30,657 nt of DNA from UBA5216 sp043743335 (GCA_043743335.1 JAYTWR010000002.1:1-30657), one strand, 5' to 3'; shown: positions 14,695 to 22,971, numbered from the stretch's first letter. Notes: generated from the sequence alone by a model not told the origin. Numbers and translations: made by a program.

Positions 14695-14964
14695 ATGGCG
14701 GTAACAGCCCCCCAAAAGGCGCAAGTCGTGGCCGACTACCAACGTAAAGCTGGCGACACCGGGTCACCTGAAGTGCAGATTGCACTGCTGACGGCGCGCA
14801 TCGTCGGTTTGACCGATCATTTCAAATCAAATGTAAAAGACCATCACTCGCGCCGCGGTCTGTTGCGCATGGTGAGTCAGCGCCGCACGCTGCTGGATTA
14901 TCTGAAGCGCTGCAATGTCGATACGTACAAGAGCGTGATCGACCGTCTTGGTCTGCGTAAATAA
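14695..14964 (+). CDS. rpsO: 30S ribosomal protein S15
   Basis: S15 is a primary 16S rRNA-binding protein that organises the central domain and forms an intersubunit bridge. The 89-residue product has the usual length and diagnostic sequence: GDTGSPEVQIALLTARI, LTDHFKSNVKDHHSRRGLLRMVSQRRTLLDYLK and the C-terminal IDRLGLRK. A GGAG Shine-Dalgarno sequence precedes the ATG at proper spacing, and its own promoter lies directly upstream. It stands between truB and pnp in the standard order. In E. coli, S15 represses its own translation through a pseudoknot at the start of its mRNA; whether the leader here does so was not determined. Confidence 0.98.
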   Translation: MAVTAPQKAQVVADYQRKAGDTGSPEVQIALLTARIVGLTDHFKSNVKDHHSRRGLLRMVSQRRTLLDYLKRCNVDTYKSVIDRLGLRK

Positions 14965-15152
14965 GCGACTCTGTGTAACGGATCGGTATGGGTCAGCGCA
15001 GTACGCGTTGGCCATACGTTTCAAGCACGCGTCAACAGCTTAAGAGATTACCCCGCCATGCCGGGAACCTGCGTCCGTCTGCCTGCCTGCGTCCAGCGCC
15101 CGTTGTCAGGCGTGATCGCAGCCTTTGCCCGGGCTTGGGTGCTGTAAAACCG

Positions 15153-15177
15153 AAGACCGCTGACCAGCGGTCTTTTT
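15153..15177 (+). terminator. Intrinsic terminator after rpsO
   Basis: AAGACCGCT pairs with AGCGGTCTT around a GACC loop to give a nine-base-pair GC-rich stem, followed by TTTTTGTTT. It lies about 190 bp after the rpsO stop. It probably terminates part of the rpsO transcripts while others read through into pnp. Confidence 0.9.
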
Positions 15178-15185
15178 GTTTGAGG

Positions 15186-15211
15186 TTTTGGGTGTTTATT
15201 TTGGGTGTTTA
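15186..15211 (+). repeat. Perfect 13-bp tandem duplication upstream of pnp
   Basis: TTTTGGGTGTTTA occurs twice head to tail with no spacer. It lies between the rpsO terminator and the pnp start, so it affects spacing in the pnp leader or promoter. It looks like a recent slippage duplication. Confidence 0.85.
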
Positions 15212-15270
15212 AAGTGCGATCAGCAAGATCATTGAAAAATCGAGATTTTTGAAAAACTGAGGGTAGCGAA

Positions 15271-17373
15271 TTGAGTCACGTTAAAAAGTCGATCATGTGG
15301 GGGCGTCACCAGTTGACGCTGGAGACCGGTGAAATCGCGCGTCAGGCGTCTGGCGCAGTGCTGGTCACGATGGACGAAACCGTGGTGTTGGTCACGGTGG
15401 TTGCGCAACGCAAAGCCAAAGCGGGGCAGGATTTCTTCCCGCTGACGGTGGATTATCAAGAGAAGACCTACGCCGCAGGCAAGATGCCCGGCGGTTTCTT
15501 TCGTCGTGAAGGCCGTCCGTCGGAAAAAGAAATTCTCACCTGCCGTTTGATCGACCGCCCGCTGCGTCCGCTGTTTCCGGATGGTTTTTACAACGAAGTG
15601 CAGGTGATCGCCACGGTGGTGTCGTCGAACAACGAGATCGACTCGGACATCCCTGCGATGATCGGCGCCTCGGCGGCGATGGCGATTTCGGGCGTGCCGT
15701 TTCAGGGCCCAATCGGTGCCGCGCGCGTGGGTTTCTTGAACGGTGGCTACGTGCTAAACCCGACACTGAGCGAACTCAAAACCTCGCAACTCGATCTGGT
15801 GGTGGCGGGCACTGAGCAGGCCGTGCTGATGGTCGAATCCGAAGCGCAGGTGCTGTCTGAAGATGTGATGCTGGGTGCCGTGGTGTACGGCCATGAGCAA
15901 ATGCAGGTCGTGATCAATGTGATACACGAAATGGTGGAAGAGGCTGGCAAGCCGTTGTGGGACTGGGCACCCGCGCCGAAAGACGAAGCGCTGGCCGCGA
16001 AAATTGCCGCTATTGCCGAGAAAGATTTGAACGCCGCGTTCCAGATGAAGCAAAAGCAGGCACGCTCTGCCGCGATTGATGATATCTGGAAAAAAGTACA
16101 CACCGAAGTGAGCGTGGGTAGCGATGGCGGCCCCGATGCCAATGCCGTGCATGAAATCTGTTTCGCGCTTGAGTCCAAAATCGTGCGCGGGCAAATTCTC
16201 AATGGCGAACCGCGTATCGATGGCCGTGATACACGCACCGTGCGTCCGATTACCATACGCAACAGCGTGTTGCCGCGCACGCACGGCTCCGCGTTGTTTA
16301 CGCGCGGCGAAACGCAAGCGCTGGTGGTGGCCACACTGGGCACCGCACGCGACGAGCAAATTGTGGATGCGTTGCAAGGCACATATCGTGACCGCTTTAT
16401 GCTTCATTACAATATGCCGCCGTACGCCACCGGCGAAACCGGGCGTGTGGGTACGCCCAAGCGCCGCGAAATCGGTCACGGCCGCCTAGCCAAGCGCGCG
16501 CTGCTGGCGGTATTGCCCAAGGCCGATGAATTCGCCTATTCGATTCGTCTGGTGTCGGAAATCACCGAGTCGAACGGCTCAAGCTCCATGGCGTCGGTGT
16601 GCGGCGGATGCCTTGCGTTGATGGACGCAGGCGTGCCGTTGAAGGATCCCGTGGCGGGCCTCGCCATGGGCTTGATCAAGGAAGGCAGCCGCTTTGCCGT
16701 GCTGTCGGATATTCTGGGCGACGAAGATCACCTCGGCGACATGGATTTCAAAGTGGCCGGCACTGCGACGGGTATCACCGCGCTGCAAATGGACATCAAG
16801 ATCACCGGCATTACCAAAGAGATCATGCACGCTGCGCTGGTGCAGGCGCGCGAAGGCCGCTTGCATATCCTAGACAAAATGCGCGCTGCGCTGGACACGC
16901 CGCGCACCGATTTGTCTGCTTGGGCACCGCGCATGATTACCTTCAAGATCAAGCCGGACAAGATCCGCGACGTGATTGGCAAGGGCGGTGCGGTGATTCG
17001 CGCGCTGACCGAAGAAACCGGCACGACCATCGACATTACCGATGATGGCTCGGTGACGATTGCCTGCGTGTCCGCCGAGGGTGGCGAGGCCGCTCGCAAG
17101 CGCATCGAAGAAATTACTGCTGATGTGGAAGTCGGCAAGGTTTACGACGGCACCGTGCTCAAGCTGCTAGATTTCGGCGCGATTGTCAGCGTGCTGCCGG
17201 GCCGCGATGGCTTGCTGCACATTTCACAAATCGCCAATGAGCGCGTGAATGCTGTAGCCGACCATTTGAAAGAAGGTCAGGCTGTGCGCGTGAAAGTGCT
17301 AGAGGCTGACGAAAAAGGCCGTCTGCGTTTGTCGATGAAGGCAGCGGCAGCGGAAGCGGCGCAAACCGCGTAA
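15271..17373 (+). CDS. pnp: Polyribonucleotide nucleotidyltransferase (PNPase)
   Basis: PNPase is the phosphorolytic 3'-5' exoribonuclease of the degradosome and also adds tails to RNA. The 700 residues comprise the first RNase PH domain (about 10-225), the helical linker and the second RNase PH domain (about 310-545). A KH domain (about 552-612, DKIRDVIGKGGAVIRAL) and an S1 domain (about 620-692) follow. The phosphate-binding SNGSSSMAS and the metal-binding Asp484 and Asp490 (ILGDEDHLGDMDF) are intact. The apparent start is TTG at 15271, seven bases after GAGGG; the first ATG in frame would cut into the conserved N-terminus. In E. coli, pnp is autoregulated through a 5' hairpin cut by RNase III. 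A small stem lies here at 15235-15250. Confidence 0.97.
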   Translation: MSHVKKSIMWGRHQLTLETGEIARQASGAVLVTMDETVVLVTVVAQRKAKAGQDFFPLTVDYQEKTYAAGKMPGGFFRREGRPSEKEILTCRLIDRPLRPLFPDGFYNEVQVIATVVSSNNEIDSDIPAMIGASAAMAISGVPFQGPIGAARVGFLNGGYVLNPTLSELKTSQLDLVVAGTEQAVLMVESEAQVLSEDVMLGAVVYGHEQMQVVINVIHEMVEEAGKPLWDWAPAPKDEALAAKIAAIAEKDLNAAFQMKQKQARSAAIDDIWKKVHTEVSVGSDGGPDANAVHEICFALESKIVRGQILNGEPRIDGRDTRTVRPITIRNSVLPRTHGSALFTRGETQALVVATLGTARDEQIVDALQGTYRDRFMLHYNMPPYATGETGRVGTPKRREIGHGRLAKRALLAVLPKADEFAYSIRLVSEITESNGSSSMASVCGGCLALMDAGVPLKDPVAGLAMGLIKEGSRFAVLSDILGDEDHLGDMDFKVAGTATGITALQMDIKITGITKEIMHAALVQAREGRLHILDKMRAALDTPRTDLSAWAPRMITFKIKPDKIRDVIGKGGAVIRALTEETGTTIDITDDGSVTIACVSAEGGEAARKRIEEITADVEVGKVYDGTVLKLLDFGAIVSVLPGRDGLLHISQIANERVNAVADHLKEGQAVRVKVLEADEKGRLRLSMKAAAAEAAQTA

Positions 17374-17388
17374 TTCAATGATGGTGCG

Positions 17389-17424
17389 CAACAAAAAAGC
17401 AGCCTGCGGGCTGCTTTTTTGTTG
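17389..17424. terminator. Bidirectional intrinsic terminator between pnp and dksA
   Basis: A perfect 16-base-pair inverted repeat with a TGCG loop has an A-run on the left arm and a T-run on the right arm. Transcripts from either side end in a GC stem followed by U residues. It therefore serves pnp on the plus strand and dksA on the minus strand. Confidence 0.95.
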
Positions 17425-17447
17425 CCGGAACGGCGTTTGAACAAGCG

Positions 17448-17870
17448 CTACTTCGCGACTTGGCGCTCACGCAGTTCGTCCAGCGTTTTGCAATCAATGC
17501 ACAGCGTGGCAGTGGGGCGCGCTTCCAGACGTTTCAGACCGATTTCGACGCCGCACTTATCGCAGTAGCCGTAATCACCACCGTCGATGAGCGTGATGGT
17601 CTCGTCGATTTTTTTGATCAGCTTGCGCTCGCGATCACGGTTGCGCAGTTCTAGCGACATGTCCGATTCTTGTGTGGCCCGATCGTTGGGGTCTGCAAAA
17701 ATCGTCGCCTCATCCTGCATGGTATGTACGGTGCGGTCGATATCCTGGCCCAGTCCGCGCTTTTGATCATCCAGTATCGCGCGAAAGTGCGCGAGCTGGC
17801 GGGGGTTCATGTATTCCTCTTTGCCCTTGGGCTTGTATGCCGGTATTGCCTTGTTCAGTTCGGTCGCCAT
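17448..17870 (-). CDS. dksA: DksA, RNA polymerase-binding transcription factor
   Basis: DksA inserts into the RNA polymerase secondary channel and, with ppGpp, represses rRNA and tRNA promoters and activates amino-acid genes. The start chosen is ATG 17868-17870 (MATELNKAIPAYK), giving 140 residues. An ATG 18 codons upstream and another at Met21 (with a better AGAGGAA site) are alternatives. The coiled-coil tip carries Asp60, Asp63 and Ala65 (DPNDRA), the residues needed for function. The zinc finger has four cysteines, C103, C106, C124 and C127, so this is the canonical zinc form. The RNRDRERKLIKKI coiled-coil return and the RLEARPTA segment are intact. It is divergent from the tRNA genes, whose promoter is of the type DksA controls. 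Confidence 0.96.
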   Translation of the reverse strand: MATELNKAIPAYKPKGKEEYMNPRQLAHFRAILDDQKRGLGQDIDRTVHTMQDEATIFADPNDRATQESDMSLELRNRDRERKLIKKIDETITLIDGGDYGYCDKCGVEIGLKRLEARPTATLCIDCKTLDELRERQVAK

Positions 17871-17989
17871 GGCAGCTTTATACACCTTTATAGACACGCT
17901 TGAAAAACAGTGCTTGAACCGCACAAGTATAGGGGCGAGGCGCGCACGGTTTCAAGCGCCCCACAGCCCACTTCGGCCCGCATTTTACA

Positions 17990-18018
17990 TTGACCGGGGA
18001 TATTGCGGAGGGTATATT
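17990..18018 (+). promoter_or_regulatory. Strong sigma-70 promoter for the tRNA-Arg/tRNA-His transcript
   Basis: TTGACC at 17990-17995 and TATATT at 18013-18018 are separated by 17 bp. The region after the -10 element, ACGCCCC, is GC-rich. A GC-rich discriminator is the usual mark of stringently controlled stable-RNA promoters. The tRNA-Arg gene starts about 35 bp downstream. Confidence 0.85.
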
Positions 18019-18052
18019 ACGCCCCTTTCCGTGGCCCGCGTCACGGGCAAAA

Positions 18053-18129
18053 GTGCCCGTAGCTCAACCGGATAGAGCACCGGCCTTCTAAGCCGGGGGT
18101 TGTGGGTTCGAGTCCCGCCGGGCGCACCA
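18053..18129 (+). tRNA. tRNA-Arg (anticodon UCU)
   Basis: A complete cloverleaf of 77 nt including an encoded CCA. The acceptor is GTGCCCG with CGGGCGC (one T-G wobble). The anticodon stem is CCGGC/GCCGG with loop CTTCTAA, and the T-arm is GTGGG-TTCGAGT-CCCGC. Anticodon TCT decodes AGA, a minor arginine codon in GC-rich genomes. Confidence 0.97.
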
Positions 18130-18204
18130 CTTCGGTGTGTGCGAGGTTCGCGTGATTGACGGCGCGGCAGGCGTAGCGACAACGCAGGTTTCTGAAGTTC
18201 CGTG

Positions 18205-18280
18205 GTGGCTGTAGCTCAGTTGGTAGAGTCCTGGATTGTGATTCCAGTTGTCGCGGGTTCGAGTCCCGTCAGCCACCCCA
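18205..18280 (+). tRNA. tRNA-His (anticodon GUG)
   Basis: A complete cloverleaf with encoded CCA. The acceptor is GTGGCTG with CAGCCAC, the anticodon loop carries GTG, and the T-arm is CGGG-TTCGAGT-CCCG flanked by G and T. The base before the 5' end (18204) is G and the discriminator is C, giving the extra G-1:C73 pair that identifies histidine tRNAs. It follows tRNA-Arg by 75 bp, probably in the same transcript. Confidence 0.97.
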
Positions 18281-18306
18281 TAATTCCTTGTTTTTATTGG
18301 ATTTTC
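18281..18306 (+). repeat. AT-rich dispersed motif directly after tRNA-His
   Basis: TAATTCCTTGTTTTTATTGG starts at the base after the tRNA CCA and resembles the copy at 19379 (shared TTGTTTTTATTG). The T-run may help end the tRNA transcript. A small ACAAGC/GCTTGT hairpin follows at 18310-18327. Confidence 0.45.
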
Positions 18307-18436
18307 TTCACAAGCTTTTCCGCTTGTTGAGCGCGATCCGTTGGCGTTTGCGCCATGATGTTGTGGCATGGTGGCGCGACGGGGCTATCAGACGGGCTAT
18401 CATATGGCCTCGACGGATAGATTCAGGGACATTGCT

Positions 18437-19366
18437 GTGACTACGTTGTTTGTAACGCATTCTGATTGCCGTTTGCACGATATGGGCGATCATCATCCCG
18501 AGTGTCCGGCGCGGTTGAAGGCGGTCGAAGATCAGTTGATCGCATCGGGCGTGATGGCCTGTCTGGAGCGGGTGACGGCCCCGAAGGCGGGGCGCGATCA
18601 GCTTGAACGCGTACACGACGCGGACTATCTGGACGCCCTTGAAGCAGCAGCGCCGCGTCAGGGCTGGGTGCAGCTCGATCCGGATACGACGATGAATCCC
18701 CATTCGCTGGATGCCGCCTTGCACGCCGCCGGGGCTGGCCTACTGGCGGTTGACCGTGTGATGGCGGGCAGCGCTGACAATGCGTTTTGCGCTGTGCGTC
18801 CGCCGGGCCACCATGCGCTACGTCATCGCGCGATGGGGTTTTGCATGATCAACAGCATCGCCGTGGCAGCAGCGCACGCGCTGGAGCATCATGGTTTGGC
18901 GCGGGTGGCGATGGTGGATTTCGACGTGCATCACGGCAACGGCACGGAACAAATTTTTCAGGACGAGGCGCGTGTGATGATGGTATCCACGTTTCAGCAT
19001 CCGTTTTATCCCTACAGCGGTGCGGAAGGGCGCTCAGCGCGTATGGTCAATATTCCGCTGGCGGCGCATAGCGACGGCAGGGCATTCCGCGCCGCGGTCG
19101 AGACCCACTGGTTGCCGGCACTGGATGACTTCAAGCCGCAAATGCTGTTTATTTCCGCAGGCTTTGACGCCCACCGCGATGACGAATTGGCGATGCTCAA
19201 TTGGGTTGAGGACGATTACGCTTGGGTAACCCAAAAGCTGATGGCGGTTGCGGCCCAGTATGCAGGCGGGCGTATCGTTTCAATGCTCGAAGGCGGCTAC
19301 GCTTTGGGTGCGCTGGGGCGCAGCGCGGCAGCGCACGTTCGCGTACTGGCTGGCACGACGGCATGA
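18437..19366 (+). CDS. Histone deacetylase-superfamily (AcuC/acetylpolyamine amidohydrolase-like) zinc hydrolase
   Basis: Bacterial members of this superfamily remove acetyl or acyl groups from lysines, polyamines or small molecules using an active-site zinc ion. The GTG at 18437 is chosen because AGGGA lies seven bases upstream and the product then starts VTTLFVTHSDCRLHD, as in relatives. This gives 309 residues. In-frame ATGs at 18404 and 18368 are alternatives. The active site is complete: His125-His126 in RPPGHHA, zinc ligands Asp163 and His165 in DFDVHHGNGT, and Asp244 in GFDAHRDD. The C-terminal SMLEGGYALGALG is the usual last motif. It stands alone between the tRNA genes and the sensor kinase. 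Copies of the AT-rich motif lie on both sides (18281 and 19379). The natural substrate is unknown. Confidence 0.92.
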   Translation: MTTLFVTHSDCRLHDMGDHHPECPARLKAVEDQLIASGVMACLERVTAPKAGRDQLERVHDADYLDALEAAAPRQGWVQLDPDTTMNPHSLDAALHAAGAGLLAVDRVMAGSADNAFCAVRPPGHHALRHRAMGFCMINSIAVAAAHALEHHGLARVAMVDFDVHHGNGTEQIFQDEARVMMVSTFQHPFYPYSGAEGRSARMVNIPLAAHSDGRAFRAAVETHWLPALDDFKPQMLFISAGFDAHRDDELAMLNWVEDDYAWVTQKLMAVAAQYAGGRIVSMLEGGYALGALGRSAAAHVRVLAGTTA

Positions 19367-19378
19367 CGGATTATTTCA

Positions 19379-19406
19379 TAACTAATTGTTTTTATTGAGT
19401 ATTTTG
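19379..19406 (+). repeat. AT-rich dispersed motif at the sensor-kinase start
   Basis: TAACTAATTGTTTTTATTGA followed by GTATTTTG is the clearest form of the motif. It ends six bases before the proposed TTG start codon of the kinase gene. It may contribute a -10-like element, but no promoter could be fixed. Confidence 0.55.
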
Positions 19407-19411
19407 TAAAC

Positions 19412-22234
19412 TTGAATTCCCAGACTGATACTGTCAATGTGCTGCGGCTCGATCTTGCGGCGCTGTTTGCCGTCGGTTACGTTGGGCTTACGCTCTTTGC
19501 GCAATGGCTCTCGCTGAGCTCCGGACACCACGCCACGCTGGTGCTGAGTAACGGGCTGTATACCGCAGCCTTGGTGCTCAGTGATCGCCGCACGTGGCCG
19601 AAATGGGCGGCCATCGTGTTTGCCGCCGAGTTGTTTATTTTGCTGGGGATTTATCATGAGAGCATGGCCGAGGCGCTGATTGACGCCGTGTGTCACGCTT
19701 CTGGTGCGCTGGTGGGCGTGCATCTGGTGCGCATATGCCGCAGCTTGCCGCTGCAACTGAATACGCTGGCGGACGTGTTGGTCTTTTCTGCGGCCTGTGG
19801 TCTTGCCGGTCCAGCCGTTTCGCTCGGATTGAATATTTTGTTGTCGGTAGCTACCGGCAACGGTATGCCCGGGTCGGAATGGCTGGCTTACTGGACCGGC
19901 ACCGCGGCTGGTACAGTCGTCCTAGCGCCCTTGCTGCTGACGCTGCACCAGCATGCGCGTGCATGGCGCACGGTTCCGGTGACACGATGGCTGGAGGCAG
20001 GTGCATTGTTCGGCGTGCTGTTTATTACGCTGCACCTGATTTTTAGCAGCCGCTTGCCCACCGTTTATTTGGCGCTACCGTTAATCCTGTGGGCAGCAGT
20101 ACGCATGGGCACGCTGGGTATTAATGCGGTGATGCTGGTGTTCCTGCTGATTATTGTGCGCTACAGCGCGTCCGGTGTGGGGCCTTATGGTGCGTCGGTC
20201 GAAGGGCGCGTGTTGTTGTCACAGTCTTTCCTAGTACTGGCGAGCGTGTCGGCCAACTGCCTGGCGGTGATTATTGCCCAGTATCAGCAGGCGCAGATTG
20301 GGTTGCGGCGCGCACATGACGAGCTGGAGTTGCGCGTTGCTGAGCGCACGTCCGCCTTGGCTGAACGCACGACCGCCTTGGCTGCGAGTGAACAGCGCCT
20401 GCGTGACAGCAACACCCTGTTTGCCGTGGCGCGGGGCGCTGCGCGCATTATTATCCTCGACTGGCACGTCACTACCGATACGCTCACGTATAGCGACGAT
20501 CCCACGTGGCTGCGCGGACCATTGCCGACCGGGGGCAAGTATCCCCTGCTGAAAGATCAGGTACATCCAAACGACCGCGAGCGCTTTCTCACGATGCGCC
20601 GATTGGCGCTGGAGACCTTGCAGGGACGCGCATTCGATTACCGTATCGTGCGCACGGACGGTATTGTCTTGTGGGTGCAATCCAATCAAACGCTATTCGC
20701 CGGCGCGGACGGTAAGGCCGAGCGGCTGGTCTCGACCACGCAAGACATCAGCGCACGCAAACAGATCGAAGCGTCGATGGGCGAGTCGGAGCAACGGTTA
20801 CGCGCCTTGTTGGACGGCATTCCCGATCGTGCCTGGTTAAAAGATGCCGCAGGCCGCTTTATCGCGGTGAATCGGGCCACGGAAGAAGGCTATGCGTTGC
20901 CGGCGTCGAAGCTCATCGGAAAAACCATTTTTGATATCCGCGCGCCGCATGTGGCTGAATGTATCGCCGCCGAAGACCGTATGGCAATGGCCAGAGGCGG
21001 GCAGGTGCGCTTTGAGCGGCGGTCGTTTGTGACGGGGACTTGGGTGGAAATTACCAAGCTGCCCATCTTCGGCGCTGACGGCAGCCCGTCCGGTGTGGTG
21101 GGCATTTGGCGCGATATCACGATGCGTAAAGCGGCCGAGGAAGAAGCGTTGCGCGACAGCGAAGAGCGCTACCGCACGCTGGTCAACGTCACCTCGCAAT
21201 CCATATGGATATTGGATGGCCAAGGCAACCTGAAGTCGATTATCAAAACGATCACGGGCGAGCATCCGGGCACTGTCATGGCGCGCAATTGGTTGAGTTA
21301 TATCCATAAAGACGATCGCGCTGCTACGCAAGCCGCGCTGCAGAAGGCCATTGATACTAATAGCACCTATGAGCATGAACATCGTATTGTCGATCGCAAT
21401 GGGCACGCATGGGACGTGCTGGCGCGGGCCGTGCCGGTGATGAATCCCGATGGCTCGGTGCGCGAATGGATAGGTACCTCGACCGATGTTTCGCAGCGCA
21501 AGGTTGCAGAACGGGAATTGCAAGGCTTGAATCAAACGTTACGCCGTTTGTCCGGGCGCCGCGAGGAATTGCTCGAAGCGGAACGCGCGCGTATTGCGCA
21601 AAATCTGCACGACGGCGTGGGCCAGTCGCTCAATGTGGTGCGCTTGAAATTGGCTGCCATGGTTGCCATGGCGGTCGCATCGAGAGCGACGCACGACACG
21701 TTGCCGACGGGGACAGTGGGTGTGCCGCAAGCGGCGGCTCTGGCTGAAATTCAAAATATCATTGATCAGGTTAATTTGGAAATACGGTCCCTTGAGTTTG
21801 AGTTGAGTCCGCCGGTATTGCGCCAACTGGGCTTGGTAGCCGCTCTGGGATGGTTGGGAGACGAAATGCACCGTTCCTACGGGTTGACGGTGTCGGTCAG
21901 CGATGACGGCGAAGACAAGCCGCTGGATCAGACGCATCGGGCAGTGACATTTCGCGCAGTGCGGGAATTGTTGATAAATGTAGCAAAACATGCAAAAGTG
22001 AACACTGCCCATGTCGATGCCCAACGTCTGGGCGGTGACGTGGTGGTAACGGTCAGCGATATGGGGGCGGGCTTTGATGCATCGGACATTGGTCAGGTAG
22101 AAACCGGCGGCTTGGGTTTGGCTGGCGTACGTGAAAGAATTGAATTTGCCGGGGGCCGGGTGCGATTGAACAGCGCGCCCGGTGCCGGAACTGTGGGTAG
22201 CATAACGATGCCGTTGAAAGAGGATGCACAATGA
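19412..22234 (+). CDS. MASE1-PAS-PAS-PAS sensor histidine kinase (HisKA_3 type)
   Basis: This 940-residue membrane kinase is the sensor partner of the next gene. Residues about 12-300 form a MASE1 domain with about eight hydrophobic segments. A short coiled coil with an ALAERTTALA repeat follows. Three PAS domains lie at about 345-455, 465-575 and 585-700, each ending in a PAC motif such as GVVGIWRDIT. The dimerisation helix carries the phospho-acceptor His733 in ERARIAQNLHDGVGQSL, the NarX/UhpB-type H-box. The ATPase domain has Asn856 in LLINVAKHA and the glycine boxes SDMGAGFD and GLGLAGVRER. The start is uncertain: TTG 19412 has no Shine-Dalgarno sequence, and GTG 19439 is an alternative. 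Its stop overlaps the regulator start (ATGA). The signal is unknown; three PAS domains suggest redox, light or small-ligand sensing. Confidence 0.93.
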   Translation: MNSQTDTVNVLRLDLAALFAVGYVGLTLFAQWLSLSSGHHATLVLSNGLYTAALVLSDRRTWPKWAAIVFAAELFILLGIYHESMAEALIDAVCHASGALVGVHLVRICRSLPLQLNTLADVLVFSAACGLAGPAVSLGLNILLSVATGNGMPGSEWLAYWTGTAAGTVVLAPLLLTLHQHARAWRTVPVTRWLEAGALFGVLFITLHLIFSSRLPTVYLALPLILWAAVRMGTLGINAVMLVFLLIIVRYSASGVGPYGASVEGRVLLSQSFLVLASVSANCLAVIIAQYQQAQIGLRRAHDELELRVAERTSALAERTTALAASEQRLRDSNTLFAVARGAARIIILDWHVTTDTLTYSDDPTWLRGPLPTGGKYPLLKDQVHPNDRERFLTMRRLALETLQGRAFDYRIVRTDGIVLWVQSNQTLFAGADGKAERLVSTTQDISARKQIEASMGESEQRLRALLDGIPDRAWLKDAAGRFIAVNRATEEGYALPASKLIGKTIFDIRAPHVAECIAAEDRMAMARGGQVRFERRSFVTGTWVEITKLPIFGADGSPSGVVGIWRDITMRKAAEEEALRDSEERYRTLVNVTSQSIWILDGQGNLKSIIKTITGEHPGTVMARNWLSYIHKDDRAATQAALQKAIDTNSTYEHEHRIVDRNGHAWDVLARAVPVMNPDGSVREWIGTSTDVSQRKVAERELQGLNQTLRRLSGRREELLEAERARIAQNLHDGVGQSLNVVRLKLAAMVAMAVASRATHDTLPTGTVGVPQAAALAEIQNIIDQVNLEIRSLEFELSPPVLRQLGLVAALGWLGDEMHRSYGLTVSVSDDGEDKPLDQTHRAVTFRAVRELLINVAKHAKVNTAHVDAQRLGGDVVVTVSDMGAGFDASDIGQVETGGLGLAGVRERIEFAGGRVRLNSAPGAGTVGSITMPLKEDAQ

Positions 22235-22875
22235 CAATACGAGTCGCGCTGGCGGATGATCACCGCATGTTGCTGGATGCGCTGATATCGGTGTTGGCCA
22301 ATGAACCTGATATTTCTGTGGTGGGTGTCGCCAATGACGGCCCGGCCAGCCTGAAGCTTGCGCACGATACGTTGCCGGACGTGCTGGTGCTGGATATTTC
22401 CATGCCCGGTCTCAATGGTGTGGACGTGGCCCGGCAGTTGCACAAAGATCTCCCTAAAATCAAGGTGTTAGCGTTATCGGCGTATTTGGACAAACGCTTT
22501 GTGCAAGAAATGCTTAAGGCGGGTGCCGCCGGTTATGTCACCAAGACTGCGGCGTTGACGGATTTGCCGCGCGCCATTCGGGCTGTTGCCGGCGGGCAGA
22601 ATTTTTTGAGCGCGGAAATCACCGCCGCCGTGTTGAGCGACCTGATGCCGCAAGGCGCTTCATCAACGCCGCCGCTGAGCGCGCTCAGCCCGCGTGAACG
22701 CGAGGTGCTGCGTCTGGTCGCAGATGGCGTACGCACGGCCGAGATCGCCCGGCGTCTGGGCATCACCGAAGCGACGATTGAAGTCCACCGGCGTAACGTC
22801 ATGCACAAGCTCGAATTGCGCACCGTGGCGGAATTGACCAAATACGCGGTTCGCGAGGGGCTGACTTCGTTGTAG
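22231..22875 (+). CDS. NarL/FixJ-family response regulator
   Basis: A 214-residue two-component regulator. The receiver domain covers about 1-120, with acidic Asp9 and Asp10, phospho-acceptor Asp55 in LVLDISMPG and Lys105 in YVTKTA. A LuxR-type helix-turn-helix follows (about 147-210, LSPREREVLRLVADGVRTAEIARRLGI) for DNA binding. The ATG overlaps the kinase stop by four bases, so translation is coupled and the pairing with the MASE1 kinase is firm. Targets are unknown; the adjacent c-di-GMP gene 231 bp downstream is the obvious candidate. The length and domain order are standard. Confidence 0.96.
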   Translation: MTIRVALADDHRMLLDALISVLANEPDISVVGVANDGPASLKLAHDTLPDVLVLDISMPGLNGVDVARQLHKDLPKIKVLALSAYLDKRFVQEMLKAGAAGYVTKTAALTDLPRAIRAVAGGQNFLSAEITAAVLSDLMPQGASSTPPLSALSPREREVLRLVADGVRTAEIARRLGITEATIEVHRRNVMHKLELRTVAELTKYAVREGLTSL

Positions 22876-22958
22876 GCAGTCGCGTGACAGCAAGAGTCTC
22901 CCGTGAAAAAGAAACGTTACGTCGGTAATTGAATGGAAAAACGCTACGGTTTTCGCGG

Positions 22959-22971
22959 GGGTAGCTTACCC
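22959..22971 (+). other. Small hairpin in the leader of the GGDEF-EAL gene
   Basis: GGGTA pairs with TACCC around a GCT loop, within the 231-bp gap between the regulator and the GGDEF-EAL gene. It is too small to name. The rest of the gap shows no gene. It might be part of a leader structure or a regulator binding site. Confidence 0.35.

Larger units (their letters stand above)
14965..15270 (+). other. rpsO-pnp intergenic region
   Basis: This 306-bp stretch contains no recognisable gene. It holds an intrinsic terminator at 15153-15177 and a perfect 13-bp tandem duplication at 15186-15211. A small AT hairpin lies at 15235-15250, and the GAGGG Shine-Dalgarno sequence of pnp at 15259-15263. The first 190 bases after rpsO show C-rich near-repeats (CTGCCTGCCTGCG near 15076) with no assignable function. 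A small RNA ending at the terminator cannot be excluded. Confidence 0.6.
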
